Positions 37,664 to 49,799 of a stretch of DNA of 64,000 nt are shown here, one piece after another. Where the stretch lies: positions 1,178,001 to 1,242,000 of the forward strand of contig NC_092358.1 in assembly GCF_030848805.1 (NCBI RefSeq), given 5' to 3'. The DNA is from Temnothorax longispinosus (Eukaryota > Arthropoda > Insecta > Hymenoptera > Formicidae). Every line of letters starts with the position of its first letter. Positions within the stretch are counted from its first letter, which is position 1. Below the pieces are notes generated by a model. That model was not told the origin of the DNA and searched no databases. It saw only the letters and a program-made list of their open reading frames with translations. Made by a program: the position numbers and the translations under genes.

Positions 37664-40600
37664 TTAAACTCTTTGCATCGTAGAATTTTTAAATATGAAT
37701 GTTATATTATCACCTACTTCTCTTAACATAATATCCTGTAAATATACATAAACCAAGTCAGAAATTTTGAATCGTAGTTTTCAGTTATTACCGAGTAAAG
37801 CTTATTATTACCTGCATAACGTCAGATGAAATTGGTTGCTTAAAATGTTGCCAGTCTCGAAGTTGATTTATAGTTAAATTTTGTTGCGATGATTTGTCAC
37901 ACAATGTAAATTGACAATCTCGTGTCTCGTTACCTTTTTCTGTAAATTCTTCAGAAGGTATGTGTTCATTCTGGCCCGAACAAGAACAATTCATTAAATC
38001 ATGTGTTAACGAAATTGTATCACTTGCCAACGTAAATAAATCCTACAAAAAAAAAAAATGAAAAATATTCCAAGTAATAATTTTCGTAATTATCAAAATT
38101 TTTCTAATAAAAAATACCTTTAATTCCGCAGTTGATAACTTTAGAGATCCAAGGCGATTCAGGTCCACCACAGATTCACATAGACTGGCTTTGCTAATTT
38201 GTCTTTGATATATCTTCTCTTCTATTGTACCTGTGGTCAATAATCTACAAATTTGTTCATATAGTTATGTACCTTCGTTAAGTAATTAATATACTACCAT
38301 TACTTGATGATGTTAAATTTATACAAACCTATAAATGTAAACATTCCTCTTCTGTCCATCTCTCCAAATCCTTGCCATTGCTTGTAGATCAGATGCGGGA
38401 TTCCAATCAGAATCAAATAACACAAGTCTGGATGCTCCAGGTAAATTCAAACCAACACCACCCGCCTTTGCACTTAGCAAAAGAACTTCTGTAAACATTA
38501 TTTTTCAGTGATATATTAGTTTTTATTCATGAAATATATATACTATAAGTGCAAGACACAATTGTGTCCCTTGATTTTTGCAAAACTTACTGCTGTTATC
38601 GGTTCGCGTATTAAATTGTTCGGTAATCTTCAATCGTATAGAGGTTGAAGTAGTACCGTCTAATCTTAAGAACTTTAACTTTTCCATGTTACATATAGTC
38701 TCAAGAAGATCAAGTGTTTGTGTGTAATAGGAAATTAACACTAACTTCTCGTCAGTCTTTTTCAAATTTCTCATTAATGTCTGTAGAATTGTGACTTTCC
38801 CACAATATTCGATAAAGTTTTCGTCCCGTTTTATTTGCGATATCCATGACGTTTTTGATAAAGTATCATATAGCGCGTTCTCCTTCTCGTTTATAAACAG
38901 ATTTGGATGGTTGCAAATTTTTTTAAGTGCAGTAATAATGGACAAATGCATGTTACTTTTGTCTTCTAGACATATTTTGTTGAACCAAGCACTGGTAACA
39001 AGAGAATATAAATCTTGTTGTTTCTTGGATAAAGCGCAAAACACGACTATTTCATGTTTTATCGGCAGATGCTTGTTAATTGTACTACTTTGCGTACGTC
39101 TGAGAATGAAAGATTTGCACCGTTCATATAATTCTGTGGATCTTTTTTTCCCCAGACTAAGAATAGCATCACTTGCATAGGGACACTGAGATGCAACGAT
39201 AGGATCCTCGTAATAATTCTTATACTCATTAGGAGTGCCAAGAATGCCAGGATTAATAAAATCGATCAGTGCATAAAATTCTTTTAAATCATTCTGTACA
39301 GGTGTGCCCGTTAAAATGACTCGCTTTTTACAATCAATCTCGTGTAGCAACTGCAACATACATAAAATAACACATAAGTATTCATGTATTTACATTTATA
39401 AATTAATAATAAATTGTGTTGTTAGTAATGTATATTAATGAATTACCTTTGCTGCTTTTACATTGCTATTTTTCAATCTGTGGCCTTCATCACATACAAT
39501 CAAATCAAAAGCGAGTTCACTAATCTCCGTATGACATTTAATAAACATTTCATAGCTAATAATCATCACTGAATTTTTCGGATATTTAATAAAATCCTTG
39601 GGTTTATTTTTTCCATTCGCAACATATGGAGATATTCTGTGAGAGCCCAGCCATTTTACGAATTCCTTTTCCCAGTTATTGCATAAGCTACTAGGTGTTA
39701 TTATTAACACGCGTTTCGCAATCGGTTTACCATACGGACCCTTTTTCAACATTGTCCAAATTAATGTGATACATTGTAAGGTTTTGCCGAGGCCCATTTC
39801 ATCAGCCAAAATTGCACCAAAGTAATCCGGCACTCTTAGTCCCATTAAGCACTCGTACAGAAATATAATTCCATGGCGTTGGTGTTCTCTAAGTTTTGCT
39901 ACTAAACAGAAATCAACCGAGACTTCCTGTTCCTTTTGTTCTGTCCATTCAGTAGAATTCAAGTATGGCATCACTAAAGGCTCGCTATTCAATGTCAATC
40001 CTTTAATATAAATATTTATTTAAATCAATAGTTAATATAATTAATAATTAAAGACTGCGGTCCGATTCACGCTCACAGCGCTGAAAGCGTCGCTCTATCT
40101 TCGTTTGATATTCGATCGAAGAGAGAATGATGCTTACAACGCTTGAATGTGAATCGGACCGCAGCCAATCAGTCATAAATTTGTACCTTTTGCGGATGAA
40201 AACAAGGGCACAAATGCATGTGTCGAAGATACTTTATTGAACTTATTTCTTGACAATTCCTCCACTGTTTTTTCAAGACTCTTCTCTGGTAAAAGTAACT
40301 CCTGTGACACCTGATCTGTAATCTAAAATCAATTTTTGTTAGGATTTGTTTTCATATGCTACATAAATGAACATTAGTGCATGCTCTTACTTCAACTTGT
40401 TTGTTTCCTATAATTAATCTAAAGCCTTCTATTGCATTGCTCGGATTAATTTTACTTCTTCCCACAACATTACCATCCAAATCCTATAAAAAAATAAATA
40501 TAATAATCTTTGAGTCAAAATATTTGCAGTTGATGTAGTAGTTACCTTAAGAATTGCGCTTTTTCCAGTTACTTCTAGCAAACCGTCGCTATCCCACGTT

Positions 40601-41645
40601 TTGTGCTTCTTTGGAGTTACTTTGCCGTACACCACGTTGAATGTGCTATATCAATATTTATTTATATAGCTCAAGGGATACAAATTAATCTTTTAAAATT
40701 TAGTTTTCAAGAAGTTACATTTTAGTGTTTGCTTCGGGTGAATTGGTTGATTCTTTCTTCTCATAAACTGCAGCATCATTTTCTTTTAGTGTTTGAAATG
40801 CACCTATTGTAGATGTCTTGAGTTTTTTTTGTAGTGGTTCCTCTGCTGCCACTTCGGACCGTTTCTCTGATATCGACGGTTCTCCTGACACCTGATCTAT
40901 AATCTGAAATTAACTTTGTCAGAATTTCTACAGACAATATAACCTAAATGAAAATAAATGCAAGCCGTCTTACCTCTATTTGTTTATTTCCTATAATTGA
41001 TTTGAAGCCTTCGACCACATTGCTTGGATTGATTTTTTTAGTTCTTCCCAAAACTTTACCCTCCACGTCCTATATTGTATCAGAAGCATTAAAAAATAAA
41101 TAATTGCTTAATGATTTATTAATGTGATTGTTTAATATAATGAAAGATTTATAATAGATGCCTTGAATTACCTTAAGAATTGCATTTTTTCCAATTACTT
41201 CCAGGAAACCGTCGCCATCCCATGTTTTATGTTTCTTTGAAGATATCTTTCCGTACATCACGTTAAATACGCTGTAAGCGATAACAATGTTTATTTACAG
41301 CCCGTAAAATCGAGATTAATCTGTTCGTAACGCTTACTTTAAGAATACTTACATTTTTGCTGACGTTTCGGACGAATCAGTAACCAACGTTTTCCTCCCA
41401 CGTATCGGAGAACTGGCATCTCGTTTGGTCGGTGAATTATTCTCCACTTGGACATTATCGTGACCGACCTCATTTTCTTGAGTCACCTTTTCGAAAAAGT
41501 TTAAAATTTGCAAGTTACTGCGGGGAGGCTTTCTCGCAAAGTTGCTCGGTGGTGGTACCTCGTTTTCCTCGTGTTTCTCGCCAATCGCTCGCGGCTGAAC
41601 AATGAAAGGGGATACGAATCCCTTCACAGGCTTATTTCGATACAT
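37664..41645 (-). CDS. RAD54B: RAD54B-like Snf2 DNA translocase with duplicated N-terminal module (13 coding exons)
   Basis: Snf2-family, dsDNA-dependent ATPase acting with RAD51 in homologous recombination in the nucleus. Exons in order: 41645-41353, 41271-41172, 41069-40974, 40903-40719, 40645-40546, 40483-40391, 40322-40187, 40000-39447, 39350-38591, 38488-38329, 38244-38118, 38042-37812, 37735-37664; 968 residues, phases close throughout. Walker A DEMGLGKT is at 401-408 and DEGH at 505-508. TGTPVQND, SAKAGGVGLNL and the arginine-finger region ARIWRDGQKR follow. The C-terminal QLRDWQHF and NITFIFKN segments are typical of RAD54B rather than RAD54L. Residues about 98-163 and 225-289 are two copies of the RAD54B N-terminal domain (KKHKTWD...ILK, then INPSN...IIGNKQ), each encoded by two exons followed by a linker exon. 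I chose the Met at 41,645 because an upstream in-frame Met would cross a possible acceptor. Intron 7 contains a MITE. Confidence 0.93.
40053..40166. mobile_element. Palindromic MITE in a RAD54B intron
   Basis: Inverted ends gactgcggtccgattcac and gtgaatcggaccgcagcc. The inner arms include agcgtcgctctatcttcg and cgaagagagaatgatgctt, similar to the core of the MITE at 34,590-34,730, so the two probably belong to one family with different tips. No clear target duplication was seen. Confidence 0.75.
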
Positions 41646-42405
41646 GAAGAGATCAAAATTGATCGAAATCAGCTGAAACCAACAACACACGATCCATCCA
41701 CTCAAGACTCGAGACGAGACTCGACACTCGACTCGTTCAAAGGCGCGAAACTAAATCGAAATATCGAAATCGGTGTAATGGCAATTGACTAGAAATACCA
41801 ACTACAAAATTATAATTTTATAAATTCCCTAATGTTGGGGCGAACCATCGACATTTCTTGAAGCGCGGAAATTCAAATTTTCAGAAATCGAAATGTAATT
41901 AAATGGAAATTGTCACTACATCAGAAATTCTATAATCACATTTCCAAGAAAGTTCACAAAATTTTAAATCAATTAAGCGTCTCGAACTGCGTATATTGGA
42001 CTCCTAAAAAAATCGAAAAAATACTAAGATCTGGAGATAGGGAAGTGTCATTCATTATCTGGAATTCTAAGAATTGTGATTTGAAGAATTTCCAAAATCT
42101 CAAATTTGAAATTTTGATTATAAAAAATGACGAATTATTGAGAGGGTATAATACAAATCAAAGCTTGAAACATTTAAAAACTCTTTATTTAAATTTCTTT
42201 ATTTTAAATAAAAATAGACAGAAATCAGACATGATTGCCAAAAACGATAGTGTCTCAATATAAATAGTAGGTATTTTTGAACCAGTGTAAATGTATATTC
42301 TGTGTGTACAATATGATACCGATGTCATTACGATTCTTGACTATGTGTCATATTTTGGACACCGTTGTCTGTCATCCGCGTGTGTAAAAAGCGCATAGAT
42401 GACAA
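41646..42405. other. Spacer between RAD54B and DDX18
   Basis: Two minus-strand genes follow each other here. The stretch should hold the RAD54B promoter and 5' untranslated region and the DDX18 3' region. A + strand frame at 41,910-42,263 is AT-driven and matches nothing I recognise. Confidence 0.4.
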
Positions 42406-45400
42406 TTATCTGGTAAATTGCCGGCTGTCTTGCTTACGTTTGCCTACTTGACGAAAGGTTTTGGCACGTTTCACCTGTTTCGTCGAATTTGGATCGTTTA
42501 TGTTTTTGAAGTGCCCGTAACCGCCTCCACCGAGCCTTTTTCGAGGTCGTGAAGCTTTGTTGATTCCCACTTCTGTAATACGCAATTAAAGAGTTAAGTA
42601 AGATAAACGATGTTTGATATTAGCTTGACTAGACTGCATATTGCTGTTTTTAAATTTCTATATACGATTTAAAGTTTCAAATAGTTTGATGGATTAGCGC
42701 CAATAAAAAAGATAATAATTAGAATAAGTTGAAGAAATGATTTTGATTAATTCAAAATATAAGTGTTAAATAAAGCAAAAAATGTGAAAAAAAATTAATT
42801 GTTTCGTTTCTATGAGTTATTAAAAGAGTTTAATAAGTAACTAAGATTTAAAGACATTACAATTAAGAAAGTATTTGCAATTAATGTTAAATCTATTATC
42901 AAAATAACTTACTTAAATCTACTGCCGGCGGTACAGTAAATCCGAACGACTTGGCGACTTTCGCCAGATCCAAGGTCTCTACATCAAAAACGTGTTTCAA
43001 GTGATGAGAGTCGTACGCTCTAACGTAATTCTTGTACGCCTCTTTCGCCGATTGATGTAAGAAGTAATTTTTCGAAATCAACTTCTCAAGCTAAAAGAAA
43101 AGACGATAGTATCTTATATCACAAAATGTAGAAATTCAGAGATGTTCATTAAATCGGTAGAATTGTTAGTTTTTCGATTTCGCTGTTCTCTATTAAAAAA
43201 CGATGACGTATAAACATGTCTCACATACCTGCAATTGTATATCAGCGATTTTATTCCAAGAGAATTCATATTCGTTCACTGGTACGCGAGCTACCTTGAG
43301 ATAACGAAGAAAGCCAAGTTCCTCTGGTCGCAGTATTAACAAAGCATGACCGCTGCTACCTTCTCCGCGAGCTGTTCGACCCACGCGATGGATGTATTCC
43401 TAAAAGTTATACAAGCCGATATTTCGAATCCACGCACATAAATCGCAAAACCACGTTGTTGGAGATTAGTCTTATTGTTAATGATAATCCACAAGGCAAA
43501 ATATCTCATGTCCTTACCTTGGGATCATCTGGTGGATCAAACTGCACAATCCAATCAACGTCCGGTATATCTAGTCCTCTCGCGGCCACGTCAGTGCAAA
43601 GTAAAATCCCGGAGGAGGCGTTGCAAAATTGATAAAAAGTCGTGGTTCTTTTTGTCTGTTTCTGTTTGCCCTGTCAATGAGAGCGCGAACATTAATATCG
43701 AAGAGAATCTCATTACATTATTACAATTATTAAAAACAGTATAGAAAACTATCTGATGATAACTTACGTGGATACTCATTACTGGTAAATCGATGTAGTT
43801 CAAGAGTTCGTGATGATATTTAACGGACATGCAGGAACTGAAGAAAACCATTATCTTCTTCTGCTTGTTCTTTTTTAAGAAGGTAAATAAAAGTAGAAAT
43901 CTTTTCTCGCTCGGGCACGTTACGTAGCCTTGTTGCAAGCCCTCTACAGTCGCCATTTCCTTGTCGTCGTCGACCCCCACGTATATAGGTTCTTTTTTTA
44001 GGGCTAACGTCGTTATCGTCGCTACCTTCTGTGTCTGCGTCGCGCTGAAAAGCATCGTCTGCCGGCGCTCTGCAATAATAATTCACACAATAATGAAAAG
44101 AAACGCGTAATTTGATTTCAATACTCTTATTGTAGGATCACTAACTGGGAAGAATGTTAATGATTTGCTTCAACTCTTCCTCGTAGCCGATGTCCAGAAT
44201 ACGATCAGCTTCGTCAATAATCAGACACTGGAGATTCTTGTATAAGAAATCAGGCGTGTTTTGCAAATGATCTAATAGTCGGCCCGGTGTTGCCACGATA
44301 ATATTGATTCCCTTTCCAAGCTTTTGCGCTTCGGTCTGCCTGTTGGCGCCGCCCATCAGCAGACCGTATGTATGATAATGATATTTCATCAATTCTTTCA
44401 AGACTCCAAAAGTTTGCATAGCTAGTTCTCTCGTGGGAGACATAATAATACATCCGGTACCTGCAAATATCTATTTATTAAATCCCATTCTTGTTGATTT
44501 TGTATAGTCAAACCATCAGACTGATCAAAACAGTTTTACTTTGATTTTTAAGGATTATTTTCCAGTACTACTCGGTTGACTAGTTATCGTGATTACGTAC
44601 CATTGCGCGGCATAAACTTCAACTTGTAAATCAGTTCAACTGCAGGAATGAGAAATGCCAGAGTCTTGCCAGATCCAGTTTTGGCAGCGCCAACTAAATC
44701 TCTTCCTTCTAAAAGAGGAGGAATAGCTTTTGCTTGTATCTCTGTCATATTTGTAAAACCCATATCCTTTATCGCCTTCAGGGTGTTCTCACATACTTTT
44801 TCATTTAATACTGAGAAGCTTGTATCATTTGTCAATTCAAAACCTACAGCTGTGCCAGGTACTAAACAAAATGTTATATATTATTAAACAAACATACAAA
44901 TATCATTCAATAAATAATTAAAATTATATCAGAGATACATACAATTCTCAGTGGCAGAGGATTTCTCTATTACTTCTGACTTTTCATTTTCTTCGGATGC
45001 TTTCAACTTCCTTTTTTCTAAACAGAATACATTGTTATTAACAATTATCTAATAAAATAGAAAATAAGATAATAATTGGCAAATATTATCACCTTCTTAC
45101 AAGTAAAACAAGTCATATAAAACATAAATATTTATGTGATAAAACATATATCTAAGCTATAAAAATAGATTAAAAGAAGTTGTTACTTTTTGGAGGAATG
45201 TCTTCTGAAGGAATGTGTCCCTGATTTATTTCAGTTGTTTTCTCCGATTCAGTTACATCTGTGTAACAAACAAGCCTTGTTTAAAGTAAATAATAGAAGA
45301 ATAAAACTAACAGTGAAAAACCATTAGTTTCAACAAGTATTCGAGAAGTATTCATTAGCCGAATAATAATTAAGATATTATATGCTTTTTAAATATAACT

Positions 45401-45556
45401 ACTAGCAAATTTACATATATTTTTTTCACGAAATCTAACCTCGAAGTTAGTTCGCACACTCTTACCTTTCTGTTCTTCCCGGCGTTTCAGTACGGTTAGT
45501 TTTGTCTTTTCCCGTTTTTTAATTTTTCGCATCAACACTTTTTCGGGCACGGACAT
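42406..45556 (-). CDS. DDX18: DDX18 / pitchoune / Has1-type DEAD-box RNA helicase (10 exons)
   Basis: Nucleolar ATP-dependent RNA helicase required for large ribosomal subunit biogenesis. Exons in order: 45556-45466, 45258-45187, 45017-44943, 44861-44601, 44460-44146, 44069-43768, 43670-43518, 43399-43229, 43090-42913, 42572-42406; 594 residues, every junction in phase. Residues 1-80 are a charged, low-complexity tail, shorter than in vertebrate DDX18 or fly Pit. The Q-motif region precedes motif I AAKTGSGKT (about 138-146), SPTREL (174-179), ATPGR, DEAD (249-252), FSAT (279-282), ARGLDIPDVDW and HRVGRTAR (427-434). The C-terminus carries the family's YVRAYDSHHLKHVF segment, FGFTVPP, and a basic Gly-rich tail (RKRLGGGGYG). 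The first exon begins MSVPEKVLMRKIKKRE, and I saw no better upstream start. No frameshift or premature stop. Confidence 0.95.
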
Positions 45557-46284
45557 TTTCTCGAGTTGTGGAGTAGTATCGTAATTGTATTAAAAATTAT
45601 ATAGACACAGTTAACATCCTCGTGGCAAACGCACATGCACATACGCACGTGGTATGTAATCTGCCGATATCAAGTCAGAGTCAGAGAGAAACCTGAGAGA
45701 GGCCATCCCGGTGATCCCGGCCTTTTGTTGCTGTGTTGTATTTTCCGACGCGCCGCCTGAGAAAGTGCAACTCAACTACGTCGTATCGCTCGGTAATCGC
45801 ACATGGTTTGCGTCCGTGCTAATGGTTCGTGTCCGAACTAGCCAGCTGAAGGGGATATTCTGGCCGCGGCGGCCGCGCTTTCATCTTGCGTATTCCAATT
45901 AATAACGAATTACGATAATTAAAATTACAAAATTAAGATTACATTCTTCAAAATTATTACGAATCTTGTATCTCATAATTTTGAAAAAAAAATAATCGTA
46001 ATTTTATAATTTTAATTTTCAGATAAATGTCAAATTTTGCAAGCAAGAAGCTATTATTTGAGCGTTGAGTCAAACCTTCACATTTATGTGAAATTTATAA
46101 TAATTAACGATAATTTTTAAAATGTGAAATTCTATAGATAAAGAATAAACACCGTTATTATCTTAATCGTCTTCTGTTGATTTCGTATAATATATCCGGC
46201 ATTAGTATCATACAATTTCAAATTTATTACACGTTTCCTTATAATTCCTTATTACAATAATTTTCTTATAAATAATGTTACATA
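45557..46284. other. Upstream region of DDX18
   Basis: It should contain the DDX18 promoter. It holds one copy of a short element repeated at 57.36 kb, followed by AT-rich sequence with no coding exon. Confidence 0.45.
45682..45742. repeat. Dispersed about 60 bp element, copy 1
   Basis: It contains gagagaaacctgagagagg and ccatcccgg, then ccttttgttgctgtgttg. The same block recurs at 57,362-57,420 with a short insertion difference (an extra tgatcccgg here). Its nature is unknown. Confidence 0.6.
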
Positions 46285-46439
46285 TGGAGGGGTAAAAGCC
46301 ATAGTGGTGTAAGTCAAATTTTTTAAAATATTGTCTTGTATGCATAGATGCAATTTATATATTGTATAGATTGCATTTATGCACACGATTCAATATTTTA
46401 AAAAATTTGACTTATACCACTATGGCTTTTAGCCCTCCA
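46285..46439. mobile_element. Palindromic MITE, TA target duplication
   Basis: 155 bp. The left end TGGAGGGGTAAAAGCCATAG mirrors the right end CTATGGCTTTTAGCCCTCCA, flanked by TA on both sides. The arms continue through tggtgtaagtcaaatttttt and aaatattg. Confidence 0.85.
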
Positions 46440-46545
46440 TATAATTAACAGTACGAGTTACAATCCCTTCGTGTTCCTACCTACCCAAAGTATAATATCT
46501 CTATGTATAATATGTATATATTCCCCGCCTATCCATATTTCTATA

Positions 46546-46740
46546 TTTTATTATATTTCTCAGTCTTTTCTACCCCTATTTCATATATAATTTTTTAAGA
46601 TTTGGTTGATTAGACCCAGCTTTATACGCGATCAAAGATCCATAACTTTGATCGCATATAAAGCTAAGTCTAATCAACCGAATTTAAAAGAGTTATATAT
46701 GAAATAGGGGTAGAAAAGACTGAAAAATATAATAAAATTA
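46546..46740. mobile_element. Core copy of the foldback element family also found at 51.4 kb
   Basis: The arms contain cagtcttttctacccctatt and its complement, then ttggttgattagac and gtctaatcaacc, with the centre at gatccataactttgatc. The outer arms seen in the 51.4 kb copy are missing. The right side stops at aaaatta, where a Harbinger-like end begins. Confidence 0.75.
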
Positions 46741-47228
46741 GGGCCACTTCGACCAACGCCGATTAACTTTAATCGACGATTAACTTAATCAGCAGTGTCG
46801 CCAACAACAAGATATTTGTTGTTGATGTGTATGTCGTTCTTAACCAATCTTTTCAAATATTATACTACTTCTCTTTAATTTGAATAAAGGTGTTTCGGTT
46901 TTTATTTAAAATATCTACGAAAACGTGTTTATGTAACATGGATAGAATTATTAATTTTTTATTATTTGATGAATACGAGGGTTATGATCTTCCAGTAAAA
47001 AGGAATCGACGAAAACCACGTATAATCAGGCCACGTATAAATTATTTAGAAATTTTTGTCATAATAAAAGAAGATTTGCAATATCAAAGGAACACAAAAG
47101 AAAACTTTAACATGATATTAGAAAAAATTTATGTAGAATTACAACATAAAACTACACGCGCGCGCTTTATCATGTTAAATAAACGGAAGGACGTACGTGT
47201 TAATAACAAAATCGAGATATTCCAATAG
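46741..47228 (+). pseudogene. Possible PIF/Harbinger element end with transposase-like fragment
   Basis: The sequence after the TTA at 46,738-46,740 starts GGGCCACTTCGACCAACGCC, which resembles a Harbinger terminal repeat with a TTA target site. A 112-codon frame follows (46,890-47,228; an internal Met at 46,938 gives MDRIINFLLFDEYEGYDL). Its basic segment RNRRKPR and the pattern NYLEIF...FNMILEKI recall the N-terminal part of Harbinger transposases, though weakly. No DDE nuclease domain follows and I did not find the matching right end, so it would be a broken remnant. An unrelated short frame is equally possible. Confidence 0.3.
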
Positions 47229-48480
47229 CGCAGAGTATAAACTAAACAGTCCTTTTTGAATCATCTCTATATCTTGGGTGGTTGCCCAGATATTTGCGAT
47301 AAACGATAGGGAAGACTTTTTTTTCTCGCGCCAAGCCAGAGACACATGGCCTTGACCTACTTTCGACGAACAGCTGTACATTATTGATTTTTACTTTCTA
47401 AATTGGCCTTGACCTAGATCACCGAGTCCATGAATGCCGGCGCGCGGCGTGTGTGTGTATATATACACGGCACGTTTATCCGTAAAATTCATAAATATTT
47501 CGATGTTTTTGCTAACTGATTTATAAGGTTTATTTTAAGTAGCGAAAGGCCTGCTTCCAGGCCAGCGTCGTTTACGCTATCACAGCTTCCTCTCTAATGT
47601 GAGATGTATTATTAATGATGTTGCAATCACATTAGCGCTAATTACAATATTTTATGTCGTTTTTGAATAATGTTTATATCTGTGGTGGTTGCAGAGATAC
47701 ATATAAAAATGTATTAATCGTTGGCTAGCATTATGCAACAATATTCTGAGACTTTTTACCGTTTAATGTTGTTCGAGAGATCATGCACTATGTTAAAGGG
47801 CACATAACAATGTTAACGTAACGTCATCTTTTAAGAATTCTCTAAAATTCGTATGCTGATTTAGGAAACGTTTTTATTGTGGTTTTTTATTATTAAATAA
47901 CGTTTTAAAACATTTTATTTTAAAATCTTTGAATCGCATATTGTTCATTGGCATAAAGGCATAAACAATGTATAATAATATTTTTAATATACCTTAACCA
48001 AAAAAGATCCGACGGCAACGGTAATCACCGATAGGATATTAATTATTACATATAGTATTCGTATATTAAATCAACATGACAGCACGTGTTCGTATCGATC
48101 AAATAGATTTTGCAATATACGAAGATTCTCCTGATTATAAAATAGTACCTTTAATTTGTTGGCAATTTAATTTATTTATTAATTAATGAAACAAACTATC
48201 CCTTGAAACCACGAGGTATACTTCGTTGGATAAAACATTCATTACAGTTAATTTTAATTTGTTATCATCTTATTGTTAATCTTGCAATATACACATATAT
48301 GCGTACGCGTGAATTATACAATACATATGTATCACATAAGCAAATGTTATTAATAAGTACATATTAATTTAATGAACAATACATATTAGTATTAAATTAT
48401 TATTAAGTAATAGTGAGAAATACTATATTATGTATTCGTTGACACGCTTGAAAGATCATAAAAATTATGAAAAAAATTTT
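47229..48480. other. Repeat-bearing AT-rich spacer
   Basis: No supported gene. It contains a short TG/TA run near 47,450-47,475, two ggccttgacct blocks (near 47,350 and 47,405) and a single inverted relic of the tandem array at 49.8-51.2 kb. Confidence 0.45.
47695..47825 (-). repeat. Single inverted, diverged copy of the 49.8 kb tandem-array unit
   Basis: Read on the minus strand it carries ttatgtgccctttaac, atctctcgaacaac and ttgcataatgctagccaacg. These occur in the same order and spacing as in the array at 49,800-51,200. Confidence 0.7.
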
Positions 48481-48519
48481 GAGTTGTGAGAAAAGCGAGA
48501 ATCGCGAGTTTGGAGTCGT

Positions 48520-48675
48520 CTAAATCGCTCCTGTTACGCGGGAAGCATGATAAGCAAGGAAGTTGCACTGCAGGAGGTATTCGAACAGCGCGCAGCGACA
48601 AAACGAGTTTGCAGTCGTTTGTAATTCCTCAGAAATCGCTCCTGTTACGCGGGAAGCATGATGAGCAAGGAAGTT
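48520..48675. repeat. Direct repeat of about 43 bp, spaced 110 bp
   Basis: Two copies of aaatcgctcctgttacgcgg gaagcatgat(a/g)agcaaggaagtt, at about 48,522 and 48,632, differing at one or two positions, inside otherwise unique sequence. Confidence 0.8.
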
Positions 48676-48689
48676 ATTCCGGCAGCGCG

Positions 48690-48900
48690 CGGCACGCCTA
48701 CCCCCACTTATTACCCACCGCCGTCGGAACGGCGCGCGGTACGGATGCCCCCAGCCCAGCCAACACGACGGCCAATCAGAACGCTGGCGGGTATGCACAG
48801 AAGGGGCAGTAGGCTCCCGCGCTCTGACCAATAGCAGCGTTGAGTTCGCGGAGGCAATGTGGGGAGGCAACACCCTCGCTCAGAATACCTCCGTCAACCT
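48690..48900 (+). promoter_or_regulatory. GC-rich promoter-like segment with two CCAAT boxes
   Basis: A compact GC-rich block in AT-rich surroundings with CCAAT at 48,772-48,776 and 48,828-48,832, 56 bases apart in the same orientation. I could not identify a transcript that would start from it, so this is only a candidate. Confidence 0.3.
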
Positions 48901-49780
48901 CCTTGCCTAACATGCTACCCTGATACTTTTGCCGATTTAAACAGAGTTTTCGACGCCGAGAATCGCCATTTTCACCTAACGGGCCATTTTAATATGTATA
49001 CTTTCAACCATTTTTATGATCTGTTGTGCACCTCTACGATACGTAATCAAATTCTTCTAATTGTTTAATTTTAACCTATTATTGAAATATAAAATTTCTT
49101 TTATTATGATATTCATTAATTTATATATTCGTTTAAATACAAGTAATATTCACACTTATGCGCGGCGCGCAAAACGCTCCAATTCATTTCTCACGCTAAA
49201 TACATGACATAGAGAACTGAAGGAACACGTAATGTACATGTTTTCCACGAAATAGCGAGATACATTACAAAAACTTATATTATTTTGCTAAAAAATTTCT
49301 AATTATTTAATAAAGATTATATAACAGCAGAGAATTTGGAGCTCTGTTTCTCTCGTCAATCACCATTTTGACAGCATTCTAAAACATTCTATCATCTATT
49401 TTGCTTTTCGTTCCCATTTCCAAATACAAGATATTACAAGTATAAAGATGTTTCTACAGATGTTTCTTGAGATTATTCATGCAGCGTCGTCTGTCGGAAA
49501 TCTGAGCTGACGTTTTTCTTGACGTCATAAAATAATTTATTTTTGAAACTCTTTCTTGTTGAAATTATTAGAAGAATGCATACTTTGCATTAAAGGATAC
49601 TTAATTGACATTATCAACATAAAAATATGTCTCGTGAATCGTCCAGTACTGTATATGTCGGAGTTTAGTGCTTCATCTCTTTCATGGGGGGATCACCGTT
49701 ATTAAAAAATATTCTAAAGCTTCTTATCGTTAAATTAATTATTACTAGATAATGTGCTTTGCATTAACCTTTTCGCTCCT
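48901..49780. other. AT-rich spacer
   Basis: No supported coding exon, RNA gene or array. Confidence 0.45.
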
Positions 49781-49799
49781 ATAACGCCGGCTATAACTG

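Noticed and set aside
41910..42263. A 117-codon + strand frame between RAD54B and DDX18
   Set aside because: The composition is K/N/I-rich as expected of AT-rich DNA; no recognisable domain and no splice partner.
45711..45902. A + strand frame (MIPAFCCCVVF...) upstream of DDX18
   Set aside because: It overlaps the dispersed 60 bp element and the presumed DDX18 promoter, with no similarity or splice support.
47330..47415. Repeated ggccttgacct blocks as nuclear-receptor half sites
   Set aside because: Only two short matches with imperfect consensus (TCAAGGCCA); too weak to call regulatory sites.
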